A program made the translations under genes and the position numbers. Source: Rotaria sp. Silwood1 (Eukaryota; Rotifera; Eurotatoria; Philodinida; Philodinidae). From it: a DNA stretch of 64,000 nucleotides. Under the pieces are notes generated by a model. That model was given only the letters and a program-made list of their open reading frames with translations. It was not told where the DNA came from and ran no database searches. Below are positions 38,430 through 48,096 of the stretch, piece after piece. The stretch spans positions 1 to 64,000 of the forward strand of contig CAJNOP010000953.1 in the NCBI GenBank assembly GCA_905250075.1. Reading direction: 5' to 3'. Within the stretch, counting starts at the first letter, position 1; each line of letters opens with the position of its first letter.

Positions 38430-39035
38430 TTAATTTTCCTTGTTGAACGATAGGTTTTTAATAACCATATTATCATTCATATGATTTTTTTCATTAGTTA
38501 AATTGATATGATTAGAATTATTGTCAATAGTATGATTTGCATAATCATTATTAATTGAAAATATACGAACAGTATTTGTATCAATAATAGAATTATTCAT
38601 AGGATTTTATGTATTAATTAGATCACTATGAAAAGAATTATTGCAAGTAGTATGATTTCCACAATCATAATTAAGTATAAAGTCGGAATCAACATTTGTA
38701 TCAATAATCGAATCATTCATATGATTTGTTTTATTAAATAAATCAATATCACGAAAATTATTGAAAGTAATATGATTTGCGCAATGATTATTAAGTATAA
38801 GTTCACTAGCAAAATCATCAGTGAGAATAAAATCTCCATCGAAATCAATTGTATCCCCTAGAATGTCTTTTAGAACAGTATCATTGACCGTACTATCATG
38901 AAGACGAAAGTCCTGCACAAGCATATCGTTTAGAATAGAATTGTAGTCATCATTACCATCAGAATGAAAATCATAAAGGAGAATGTCGTTGAGAATAATA
39001 TTATTATCATGAGGTTCGTTGTAAACAAGAATATT
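38430..39035 (-). pseudogene. Decayed acidic repeat protein (40-residue repeats)
   Basis: The minus-strand frame is open from 39035 to a TAA at 38607 and continues in the same frame to a second TAA at 38430-38432. It is built from units rich in Asp, Asn, His and Ile. The last three copies share an exact 120-nt period (anchors at 38474, 38594, 38714; unit core NHMNDSIIDTN), and the earlier part shows a looser 60-nt period (LND-x-L-x-x-DF). The stop at 38607 replaces the Lys before NHMND in the neighbouring copy, so it looks like a nonsense mutation. Possible upstream coding at 39060-39100 is out of frame. No family was recognised. Confidence 0.5.
38461..38820. repeat. Tandem repeat, 120-bp period, three copies
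   Basis: Three consecutive 120-bp units (starting 38461, 38581, 38701) align without gaps; for example TATGATTTGCATAATCATTA recurs at the same offset with a few changes. They encode the 40-residue repeats of the decayed protein on the minus strand. Confidence 0.75.
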
Positions 39036-39125
39036 TTATTTACTTGACCGTCATCTGTATCTTCAAGAATATCCTGAGTATTCTAAAGGAAAGGTTGATA
39101 TTAAAATATAAAATACAGCATGACG

Positions 39126-39174
39126 ATGGGTGTGGGTGTACGTCTTCGCTGAGATCATACTCACACCCACACCC
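39126..39174. repeat. Telomere-like inverted repeat 2
   Basis: GGGTGTGGGTGTACGTCTTC on the left faces CACACCCACACCC on the right across about 20 nt. The centre contains CTTCGCTG, shared with the copy at 59138. Confidence 0.65.
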
Positions 39175-39448
39175 TCAACATATCATTATCATAATTTTTC
39201 ACTCTTTTAGTTTCAAAATTAATTCCAGAAAATTTATATGTAATCGATGACAATTTACTACATATATGCAAAGTTAAAAAAGCCTATATAAAGATCTAAT
39301 AAAATCTATTTACCTTTTGCTAACACCAACACACATATAAGCATATTGATTTTCTGATGAAAAATATAATTTGAAAGATCTTTAGTTCAACAAGTATTGA
39401 AATTGAAACAATCTTTAAAAAAAACAATATTCAAACTATCGATTGAAA

Positions 39449-40090
39449 TTAAATTCTTCGTTTTAAATTCATAAATTTTCTTAATGTATCATAATATTGT
39501 ATAAGAAATATTTCATTAATTAACATTCCAGCAAGATAAATAAATCTGTTATGTTGATTTCGACCAACATAACATCGAATACATCCACGTGTGTTATTAA
39601 TTTTAATAGATGTTGCTGATTTTATAAATAAAGAAAAACAAAAATAAACGAAATTTTAATAATTCATTTCTTTTCTTTTTGACTTCAGCATTAATTTTTT
39701 AAATTGTTCTGGAATTGGAAATTTATTTAATGGTAATGATAATCGGCTTGTACTTTTATTTTGCATTAATGGAAAAAGATCATGCCGATAAAACTATTCG
39801 ATTTGCCTAATATCGAATAAACAATATTGATTTTTTTTTCGAAAGATTATATTTTTATAATACTTGATATTGACCAAAGAATATTAGCATTAATAAATCA
39901 CCAAGTGGTTCGTCGAAGATATAACTAAAACAGAAGATAGTTCACAATAATATAAGAAAAACAAAACCTAGATGATGAATTTATCAATTCTAAAGTAGCA
40001 TCATGTAATTCATTGAGATTTAATGAATAAATGCCTTCTTCAGCTGTAATCAATACAAATTGATGTAGCAAAATACACAAAAATAAATAT
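39449..40090 (-). pseudogene. Spliced fragment of a MAP4K-type kinase (citron homology domain)
   Basis: Four minus-strand coding blocks fit the CNH domain of MAP4K/GCK kinases in order: 39968 to about 40084 (FVLITAEEGIYSLNLNELHD), 39864-39924, 39684-39793 (YRHDLFPLMQNKS) and 39449-39615 (NTRGCIRCYVGRNQHNRFIY). The last equals the family's GC-KCCVVRNPYTGHKYLCGA region. The first three join in phase with GT-AG introns; the last join is out of phase and the frame ends in TAA where the family continues for about 200 more residues. The kinase domain and the rest of the CNH are missing. It is a truncated copy that kept its introns, so a DNA-level duplication rather than a retrocopy, lying 250 bp from Helitron helicase sequence. 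Confidence 0.7.
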
Positions 40091-40339
40091 CATCTGAATT
40101 ATCTATTCAAAATCTGTAGTCATTTTCCACAAACTATGACTATTTCAATTTAGTTTTTTTTTTCTTCATTTATCTATTAGTCTTTTCTCGTACACTATCA
40201 AATTGAGACTTTCATATTCTCCGTCACGATTACTATATAAGAAACATTTGATAGATTCAGACGTATAGAATTTACTCTTATACACTCAAATAAGTAATAA
40301 AAAATTTTGGAAAACTATAGCATTGTGCTTTTTTTGTAG

Positions 40340-40817
40340 AAATTAGGGCGACACCATCAGGAATGCCTCCTCATAAATTTAAATTAAAGATTGGTGCAAT
40401 TGTAATGCTTCTTCGCAACCTCGATGTAAAGCAAGGTCTATGTAATGGAATTCGACTCATCGTACGGCGTTTACAAAATCACACGATCGATTGTGAAGTC
40501 GCAACGGGATCAAACAAAGGAAACCGAATTATAATACTCAGAAGTACATGACACCATCTAATATATTTTTACCATTCAAATTACGCAGACATCAGTTCCC
40601 TATTCGACTTCCATTTGCTATGACAACCAACAAATCACAAGGACAAACATTTGAACGATTAGGACTACTTCTACCACAACCAGTATTCAGTCACGGACAA
40701 CTATACGTTGCTTTTTCAAGAATTCACTCCCATATATTTATCAGGGTACAACTCATTAAAGAAAAGAACAGTGAAAAAAATAAAACTAGAAACATTGTTT
40801 TCAAAGAAATTTTGTAA
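40340..40817 (+). pseudogene. Helitron Rep/helicase remnant (PIF1-like C-terminal part)
   Basis: Two overlapping frames (40340-40551 and 40548-40817) together give the end of the PIF1-family helicase of Helitrons: PHKFKLKIGAIVMLLRNLD, QGLCNGIRLIVRRL, then after a one-base frameshift near 40545 FPIRLPFAMTTNKSQGQTFE and HGQLYVAFSRIHS. TTNKSQGQTF and the YVAFSR box are the last conserved helicase motifs. The Rep nuclease and the first helicase motifs are absent. The copy is 5'-truncated and frameshifted, hence non-functional; it once unwound DNA for rolling-circle transposition. Confidence 0.88.
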
Positions 40818-40951
40818 ATTAGTTACTTTAAAATAGAATGAACATTAAATAAATAAATTGTTCTAATAGAACAGAAATAAAAATTTTCATTGTATCCCTG
40901 AAAATCCTTTATCCTCACGAAAAACTTTCTTTCGTTGTTAAAAAAAAGCTA

Positions 40952-40979
40952 CCGTGCAGTATGCACGGGTTCTCGCTAG
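40952..40979 (+). mobile_element. Helitron 3' terminus (hairpin plus CTAG)
   Basis: CCGTGC (40952-40957) pairs with GCACGG (40963-40968) around a 5-nt loop. Eleven bases downstream the element ends in CTAG (40976-40979) followed by T. A short GC-rich hairpin about 10-12 nt before CTRR, with insertion 5' of a T, is the Helitron 3' signature. It lies 160 bp after the helicase stop on the same strand. Confidence 0.75.
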
Positions 40980-42422
40980 TTAATCAATATATATAAAGAT
41001 CATAAATGAAGAAATCGCAAATTCTATTTCACATAGTTATATAAGTAGACGAATTTATCGATTAACACTGTCTTCTTATATGAGAAAACTAATTATTAAG
41101 AATCACCAAAATATTAAAAAAAATAAACTCATTCATCTAATAAATAAGACATCTAAGTATGTTACTCGTCCAAAGGTTACTAAACCACAAACTCATTATA
41201 TTTCATATGAGTCTTAGTTCAGTTGAGTGAAAAATCCTTGTCTTTTTGAAAAAGTTTTCCTTGATGATAAAGTTCAAAATAAATATTTTCCAAAATTGAC
41301 CATAGATTGAGACTCGCAGAAGCTTGTTGGTTTTTGTCAATCTATATACAAAAACATTACTTTCTCAAAAAAATTCTTTCATAACCAAAGAAAGCAAGGA
41401 CCAAACTTTCAGAAATCGACATCACATTGGAATTCGTGCACCCTGATCGCCATTCGCTATTGTTGATAAAAAATGACTTGTTCCGTGGAAAGCCATTTCC
41501 TTCATGAAAAAATTCAAACTCAAAATTTTCAAACCTTTCACTACTGGTCGTGCATCTTTCGTCTTTCACTTTTGATCTCTCAGTTATGGCCTGTGACTAG
41601 TCACCTTTGAACCTTGCCGAAGATAACAAATGAGAAACAGAAAACGCATTATATTTCATAAGAACCTTTATTAGGCTAAAGGAAAGAATCTGACACCAGA
41701 TCCTCGGAACATGCCTCCAATAACCTATAATAATGTTTCATGAAAATGCCCGAAAACCTATAAATAGGAAAGCTAATTTTTGATAGGTTGCATTTCGGGT
41801 GCTCAATAATCCAAGGTTAAATTAACTCAGAACGTCCAAATAGGTAAAGATAGCAAAGCTTGTTTCTGATTGGCTTGAATAGAAACTCAAATATAAATAT
41901 ATATTTGCCAAATATAAAACCCGTTTTTTTTTCAGAAAAAGAAACTGTCAGAATTATCAAAACCTCTTAATTTGATATTTTACCAAGAGATGCAGCGATA
42001 TAATAGTTCATGACGTGTATTTCATCTTACCTTTACGTTATATCACTTGTCATCCTTGTGCTATATCACTCATATATCATATCATCCTTACGATATATCA
42101 CTTGTCGTTCTTGCGTGTATCACTCTTATTGTATATCATTCTCATATATACGCATCATAATGCACGTGGTAATCAATACTTTTTCAAAACCATTGTAATT
42201 GTTCCTCTATACACTGTTCTTTTTCAATAAGTGTGTAATCGCTACGCTATACCCTCTATATATGCTCATTGTTCTCTTTTGACGAGAAGGACAAGGTGAA
42301 GGAGAGAAGAGAATAGTAGATAATATGAACAGGTAACGATTGTGAGAGCAGTGAGAAAGAACGAACAACGTTATACACGTGTGTGAGTGATATGCGTAGT
42401 GGTGCAAAAAACTTTTGTGTAT
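40980..42422. other. Gene-free DNA with repeat-like patches
   Basis: 41270-41830 reads like non-coding interior of an interspersed element; a 70-codon minus frame at 41357-41569 is probably spurious. 42020-42160 holds degenerate TATATCACT/ATCCTT repeats. 42270-42370 is purine-rich. Confidence 0.35.
42020..42160. repeat. Degenerate short tandem repeat (TATATCACT units)
   Basis: At least five copies of a TATATCACT or TATATCAT core alternate with TGTCATCCTTG-like spacers at irregular 20-30-nt intervals. Confidence 0.5.
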
Positions 42423-43374
42423 AGGATTAGAAATAATATTATTTCAGGGGAGCACCGCCATAATTTCAAATAAAAGACAATGAATTTTATATCAAATGAA
42501 ACATCGTCGAAAATGGGATTTATTGATACTAAACAGTGAAGATTATGAAAACTTTTCATGTTGAACTTTAAAAGTTTTCAGATATTTTATACTTTGTTTT
42601 GGAGTTGAAAATTAAGGTACTGGTAAGTCAAATACGAAGTAAAATTTTTTCTTGAATATCTTTACATGATTCGATAGAGCTCGTTGAGCTTTGCAAAAGT
42701 GTATATATGAACATTTTTTAGTGCGTATATTTTGCAATAAAATTTCAAAATACGAGTCGGAAAAGCTTTTAAAAAAATTAAGAAAACTCATTTTTCATAT
42801 GGAAGAAAAACAACTGATTTTTTTAATAAAAGTTGCTTGTGTTTGTTATTTTTAAGACGTCGGGGGTTGCAAAATATACTCATTCAATGCAACGTAGAAA
42901 ATTGCACCGGATGAGTATATTTTGAAACCCCTGAGGTAGTGAGAATAATATAAAAAGCTAATTTTATTGAAAAATCAAGTGTTCTTCCTCCATATCAAAA
43001 ATATGAGTTTTCTTAACATTTTAAAGATTTTCCAAGTAGTTTTTTGAATTTTTTATTGCAAAATACACACCTTAAAAATGTTTTGATGCATACAGTTTTA
43101 TAGAACTCAACGAGCACAATCGAACCATGTAAAAATATCCAAGAAAAAGCTTCACCTCGTTTTTGAATTACCAGTGCCTTCATTTTCAAATCCTCAAAAG
43201 TATAAAATTTCTGAAAATTTCTAAAGTTCGACATTAATAAGTTTTCATAACCTTTACTATTTAGTACCAATAAATCCCATTTTTGATGGGCTTTCATTTG
43301 ACATAAAATGCCTTTATTTGTTTTTATTTGAGATTACAGCGATACTCCCCTGAAATAATATTATTACTAATCCT
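42423..43374. mobile_element. 952-bp foldback element (two ~465-bp inverted arms)
   Basis: The left arm (42423 to about 42885) and right arm (about 42910 to 43374) are imperfect reverse complements along their whole length, by eye roughly 80 percent identical with small indels. Only about 24 nt separate them. Both outer ends read AATATTATTTCAGGGGAG, and a CCCCTGA/TCGGGGG pair also flanks the centre. One arm keeps a 94-codon frame (43013-43297, minus) with no known family; the other arm is broken in it. It could be a foldback transposon or a head-to-head duplication of one element. Confidence 0.7.
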
Positions 43375-43714
43375 CTAGAATGAGAATAGTCTTGAAATAA
43401 AACAACAAGTGATAGCAACATGTAACGGAAGTGTGCAGAAGTCAAAAGAAAGAAAGACAAAGTCAAGAACACACAGTGCAACTTCTACACTCAATTTTTC
43501 GCTACAGAGATTAGCAGACCTCTCTCTCGTAAGTCACCTATTTTCTACGCTGAGTCGCAGCCATACTTTTACGATTCTTTCAGAGGTAACTCACCACAAT
43601 TTGATCCATCAATGCAAGCACTAAGATTTCCCTTCGCACTGCTTTTTTCTGTTGCGAATATAACAAGGGAGCAGCCAATCCATCAACGATGGGAGCACTC
43701 CCACTCACAAGAGA
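43375..43714. other. Spacer between two foldbacks
   Basis: Contains a purine-rich stretch and a short inverted repeat GGGAGCACTCCCA near 43691. No gene is supported. Confidence 0.35.
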
Positions 43715-44320
43715 AGACCACAAACTCACCAATCGCTTTTGCGTCAAAACTATGTGCATTATATAGGTACAAATGAGCTGTGCATATTCTGAAAAACCTT
43801 CAGGCCGTTAGCTTATTGCTACGAAGATACTGCACTTTTACGGTATGTTTTTAAATGTACCTCTCAAGAACACCAGATTTATGAGTTCTAAATTTCGACT
43901 CGACACTTTGCATAAAAACAGATCTTTTCAAGAATAGTATTTTGTGAAACTTTCAAATCTTTTCCTAGTTCCTATCTATGGATACAACTATGATAACTTT
44001 ATTCGGATAAATCAGAAGATTTGATGTTCTCATTTCAGGGTATGAGCGACGCTAAATATCTTAAAGCTTCACAAAATACTGTTATCGGTAAGGCCTGGTT
44101 ATTCTATGTAAAGTTTGAAGTCGAAATTCGAAATTCGAAAATCGTTTTTCTGATGTTTCTGAGGATGGGACATGGCGTTCATTTAAAAACATACCGTAAA
44201 AGTGCAGTACCTCCGTAGCAATGGGCTAGCAGCGAGAACTTTCTTCAAGATATTCACAGCTCACTTGTACCTATATAATGCACAAAGTGTTGATGCAAAA
44301 GCGATGGATCGGTTGACAAT
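43715..44320. mobile_element. Second long foldback (~250-bp imperfect arms)
   Basis: 43715-43960 is an imperfect reverse complement of about 44050-44320. The best blocks are TAGGTACAAATGAGCTGTGC against its complement near 44250-44275, and GCACTTTTACGGTATGTTTT (43832-43851) against AAAACATACCGTAAAAGTGC near 44185-44207. Arms diverge toward the centre at about 44000. No transposase frame is present. Confidence 0.65.
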
Positions 44321-44329
44321 CTTCCCTCT

Positions 44330-44860
44330 TCAGCATTTTGTTTCCTTCAATTATTTGCAGTGTTTCATTTCTCATCTTAAAATCTACCAGGCTCCTGGCT
44401 CTCTCTCATCTCTCGCTACCATTTTCAACTATGTCTCTATCGTCCTCTTACTCTTTACCAATTCCTGTCCACCCTGTATGCTCTTCGATTCCTCATCTTC
44501 CTTCTCTTCTCTCTTAAATCCCCATTCACACTATACAGCTACTCATTATCCAGCTCTTCTCTCTTCTTCGTTCATTCAGTTTACGTATTCTCTCTCATCA
44601 TTTCATAATGCCTTTCTTTCATTTAATCATGACACGATGGCACATTATACTTGTCTCAGCTTCTCTCCCACTGACACCCTCTCTTCTTGTCACTTTACTA
44701 TGTACTTCTCCTTCATTCTATCCGCTTATTTATCTCATGACAGTGTCACGCAACCTATCTTCAAAGAATCCACTGATACGTCTTCCTCCTTAACAATAAT
44801 ACCCACCCCGTCATTTTCACATATTCTCAATCCTACCACACACAAGAATATCTAGGAGTC
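44330..44860. repeat. Pyrimidine-rich tract
   Basis: About 500 bp of the plus strand is dominated by C and T (CTCTCTCATCTCTCGC and similar). A 217-codon open frame across it (44202-44855) is rich in Ser, Leu, Phe, Thr and His because of this composition, and starts inside the foldback, so I do not call it a gene. Confidence 0.5.
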
Positions 44861-47037
44861 AGAAATTCGTAATTCAAGAAGATTCAAGAAATTCGAGGAA
44901 TGCAACGAAGGTACATAACGTAGTGAGTAACCAGTCTAGACTACGATGTAATTCAAGGAAATCAACGAAATCGAGCAATCAAAGAAAATTCTAGAAATTC
45001 AAGAAATATGTTGAGTTACTTGAATCTTCTTGAATCCCGTAGCCATTTCAAGGAATGTAATGCAAAGTTATGTGGCGTGCTGAATTTTTTAAGTTCGTTG
45101 ATCTCTTTGAACTGCATGATACTTTCGGAAGATGCAATTCAAAGATATATGGATATGTTGAATTTCTTGAATTGATAATTTTTGGATCGTAGTTAGTGCT
45201 ATCTAATCAATAGTACTGCTTTTTTTATATTAATTCAACGTATAGTAATTCAGATATCTCAAAGGGCTATAAAAGATAGTGCGAACTGAACTTTCTTATC
45301 CAGAAGAATGATCGACGATCGTCTCTCAACAAACTTAAAAGATCAAGTTTCTCTGAATGCACCACATATTCAACTCCAAATATCAGTACTCTTACTCACA
45401 ATCTAAACAAACTGACTTTTAAAAGCACTTCAAAATAAAACTTCAGATTCTACCATTTGATATCGATAATCTGTAGCAAAATTTTATGAAAATGCCTAAA
45501 AGAAGGAAAAAAAGAAAAACTCATTTCTAATTGCCATAACTCTTAACCAATTAAAGCTAGGATGAAAACTTCGACTGCAGATTCGAAATCCCGGCTGTCA
45601 ATAGCCTTTAGAGAAATTGCATCAGAATGGCAGAAAACGGAAAAATAGAAAAACACGCTTTAAATTCGTTTGAAAAAATCGACAAACATGCATATATTTG
45701 CCAAGTGGAGGACTCTTTTTTTCAAAACAGGGAAAAGTTTAGAAAAAGGTACCCAAACCTAGAACTATTAAAAGTTGAATGTAATAACTTTTTTCTATGG
45801 AGTGGAGTTAAGTTAACTATCGTGGAAAAGCTAATGAGAAAAAGGGAAAGCATCATACTTCATTCGTACCTAAGTATACCCCAAGAATATGTCAAACTTA
45901 TCCTCTGGAGCTCCTTAGTAATTACAAGTACACTATCTAGTTCAGTAGCAAGTCTATTAGTTTTGGTTCATTGTCGGTAGGTCTTCCTAATACAAAAGTT
46001 CAAATACTTTATTGTACTTGACTGATACTTCAGTCTTAAAGGGTAATGAAGTATATGAACTTAATTGCTATATATACTTATTTAATATGCGCTCAAACTA
46101 ACATTCTTGTGATACAAGGTTATGACAAGCTTGAAATAGCTACGAATTTTTGAAGGATAGCTTTGGGGTACTCTTAAATATGCTGAAATATAGAACTTCC
46201 GCATTTTCTTTGGAGAACCTCATCATGTGTATAAAAGTTCATGATGGAAACAACAGTAAGCATATCGAAGATCGGCTGAACCTTATAGACAAGTCAAAGT
46301 GATTGTTACAGTCTGTCAATACGTTAAAAGAGTATCGGCAAGCTTATTGCCACATTAGCAGCAAGCTACACTGAAAAAAAGTATCACAAGAAACTTTAAA
46401 AGCCTTCCGTTTTTGCAACAAATTCTGAACCATTGTCCGTTGTCTTAAAGACCTACGACATCTATTGAAAGTTCCATAAACTTTCAGAGACCTGTTTGTC
46501 AATTTACGAAATTTTGGATGGGTTTAATAGGTCCTTACGACAAAGAAAAATGGTTTAGAATTGGTTGCTAAAATAGAAACCTTTCTCAAGTTTCGTATGG
46601 CACCTATTTGTTATCAGTATAGAGTAGATGAAAAGTATTTCCGAATTGTATGCTTTAATATTTTTTAACATTCATATTTCACCAAGGTACTGTAATAGTA
46701 CCACAGAAGCCTCATGTAATTTCCACAGGAATTCAAAACGAGAAACTGATTTGACTCTTATAGGTTCATAAAATTGAGCAAGGTCTCATGAAAGTCCGTT
46801 GATTAGCCCAATTCACTAGGACCAATTTTGATCAGTATCGATGCCGTTGAGGAAAAAACGTGAAATGGTTGAAACACTAATAAAATTATTATCTGTTGGC
46901 TTATTTTTGAGATCTTCTATGCTCGCATCTTCTTTTTTATTTGCTACCGACCTTTAGAACATTAACATGTGAAAAACTCCATATCATCAACATTCATATT
47001 TTTAAGGAAAAACGTCACAGAAAACTAGAAATTTGTA
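44861..47037. other. Repeat-like intergenic DNA
   Basis: 44870-45180 has many AATTCAAGAA cores in both orientations. 45440-45620 and 46380-46560 look like interiors of old elements. A 117-codon frame with an ATG (45627-45980) has no recognisable domain beyond one hydrophobic C-terminal stretch; low support. Confidence 0.35.
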
Positions 47038-48096
47038 ATGTTTTCATCATTTACTCATGGTTTCGTTTTGGGGATTGGAGCAGCACTTATTCTTATACTT
47101 GTTATTTTGAATGGATCTTCCCATCCCTCATTTTTCGTGTCTCGTTTTCAAAATATCAACCGGTATCAATCCTCAAGTAACGGGTCTCTGATTAAGATTT
47201 CATATGACAATAATCCATTTTTTGTATTTCCTGACGAATGTCCTATTGTTCGTGCCTATCTCGACGTTGTTCGTGATACTGTCTGCGGTTTAACTCTTCT
47301 TACGCGTGAACATACTTCTGGTTTTAATAATTCAATACATCCAATTAAAGTTGATACACGAATAAAAGGTGTAGATTTTCCTGTAATTGGTATCACTATG
47401 ATTGGACAACAACGTTTGACAAATATCGAATGGGCATTAAGATTTGTAATTGCGAACAAAATTCCGGGTGATTTCATTGAATGTGGTGTTTGGAGAGGTG
47501 GAGGTGCAATATTTGCTCGCGCTGTTCTTAAAGCATTGAATAATAATGATAAACATGTATGGGTAGCTGATTCATTTCAAGGATTACCGAAAGCGAGAAC
47601 GAAGAATGATCATGATCGTTGGGTGACGATGGAATTTTTGAAGGTATGCATTTGATATTCTAAGCGAAACGAATTATTATCATTATTTCTTTAGGTTTCG
47701 CTTGAAGAAGTGCAAGAAAATTTTCGTTCATTTAATTTACTAGATGATCATGTTCATTTTTGTAAAGGATATTTTGTTGACTCACTTCCACGCTGTAATA
47801 TATCTCAAATAGCTGTTCTTCGAATGGATGGTGACATGTATGAATCAACTATGGATCAATTATTTAATTTATATTCAAAATTACAAATAGGTGGCGTTAT
47901 TATAGTAGATGACTATGGAATTCCAGAATGTGCTCAAGCTATACATGATTTTCGTAGCTGGCATCATATAACAGACGCTATTCAACTCATCCCACATAGC
48001 GAAACAGGTCGTTACTGGATAAAAAGGCAAAAGATTAAAGTACAACGTGATCGATATATACCACTTCTATCTCCAACGAAAAAACCTGCGGAATGA
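47038..48096 (+). CDS. TylF/macrocin-O-methyltransferase-like SAM methyltransferase, membrane-anchored
   Basis: Two exons, 47038-47643 and 47695-48096, join in phase 0 for 335 residues. An N-terminal hydrophobic stretch (about residues 8-24, LGIGAALILILVILNG) would act as a signal anchor. The catalytic part carries the TylF family blocks in order: GDFIECGVWRGGGAIFARAV (SAM-binding), VWVADSFQGLP, LRMDGDMYESTMDQL, LQIGGVIIVDDYGIPECAQA and HDFR. The D of LRMDGD and the VDDYG aspartates correspond to metal/substrate-binding residues of TylF enzymes. Bacterial members methylate sugar hydroxyls of antibiotics; the rotifer substrate is unknown. The family is mainly bacterial, so transfer is possible, but the gene has an intron and host-like codon use. 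Size is slightly above the usual ~250 residues because of the N-terminal extension. Confidence 0.85.

Noticed and set aside
39350..39380. CTGATGA ... GAAAG, hammerhead-ribozyme-like core
   Set aside because: I looked because bdelloid Penelope-like elements can carry hammerheads, but the flanking stems and cleavage site do not form.
39547..39574. 10-bp perfect hairpin (TGTTATGTTG and its complement)
   Set aside because: It lies within the MAP4K coding block (GRNQHNRF region) and is explained by codon choice there.
44202..44855. 217-codon plus-strand ORF
   Set aside because: It starts inside a foldback arm and then runs through pyrimidine-rich DNA; its Ser/Leu/Phe/His-rich product reflects base composition and has no domain.
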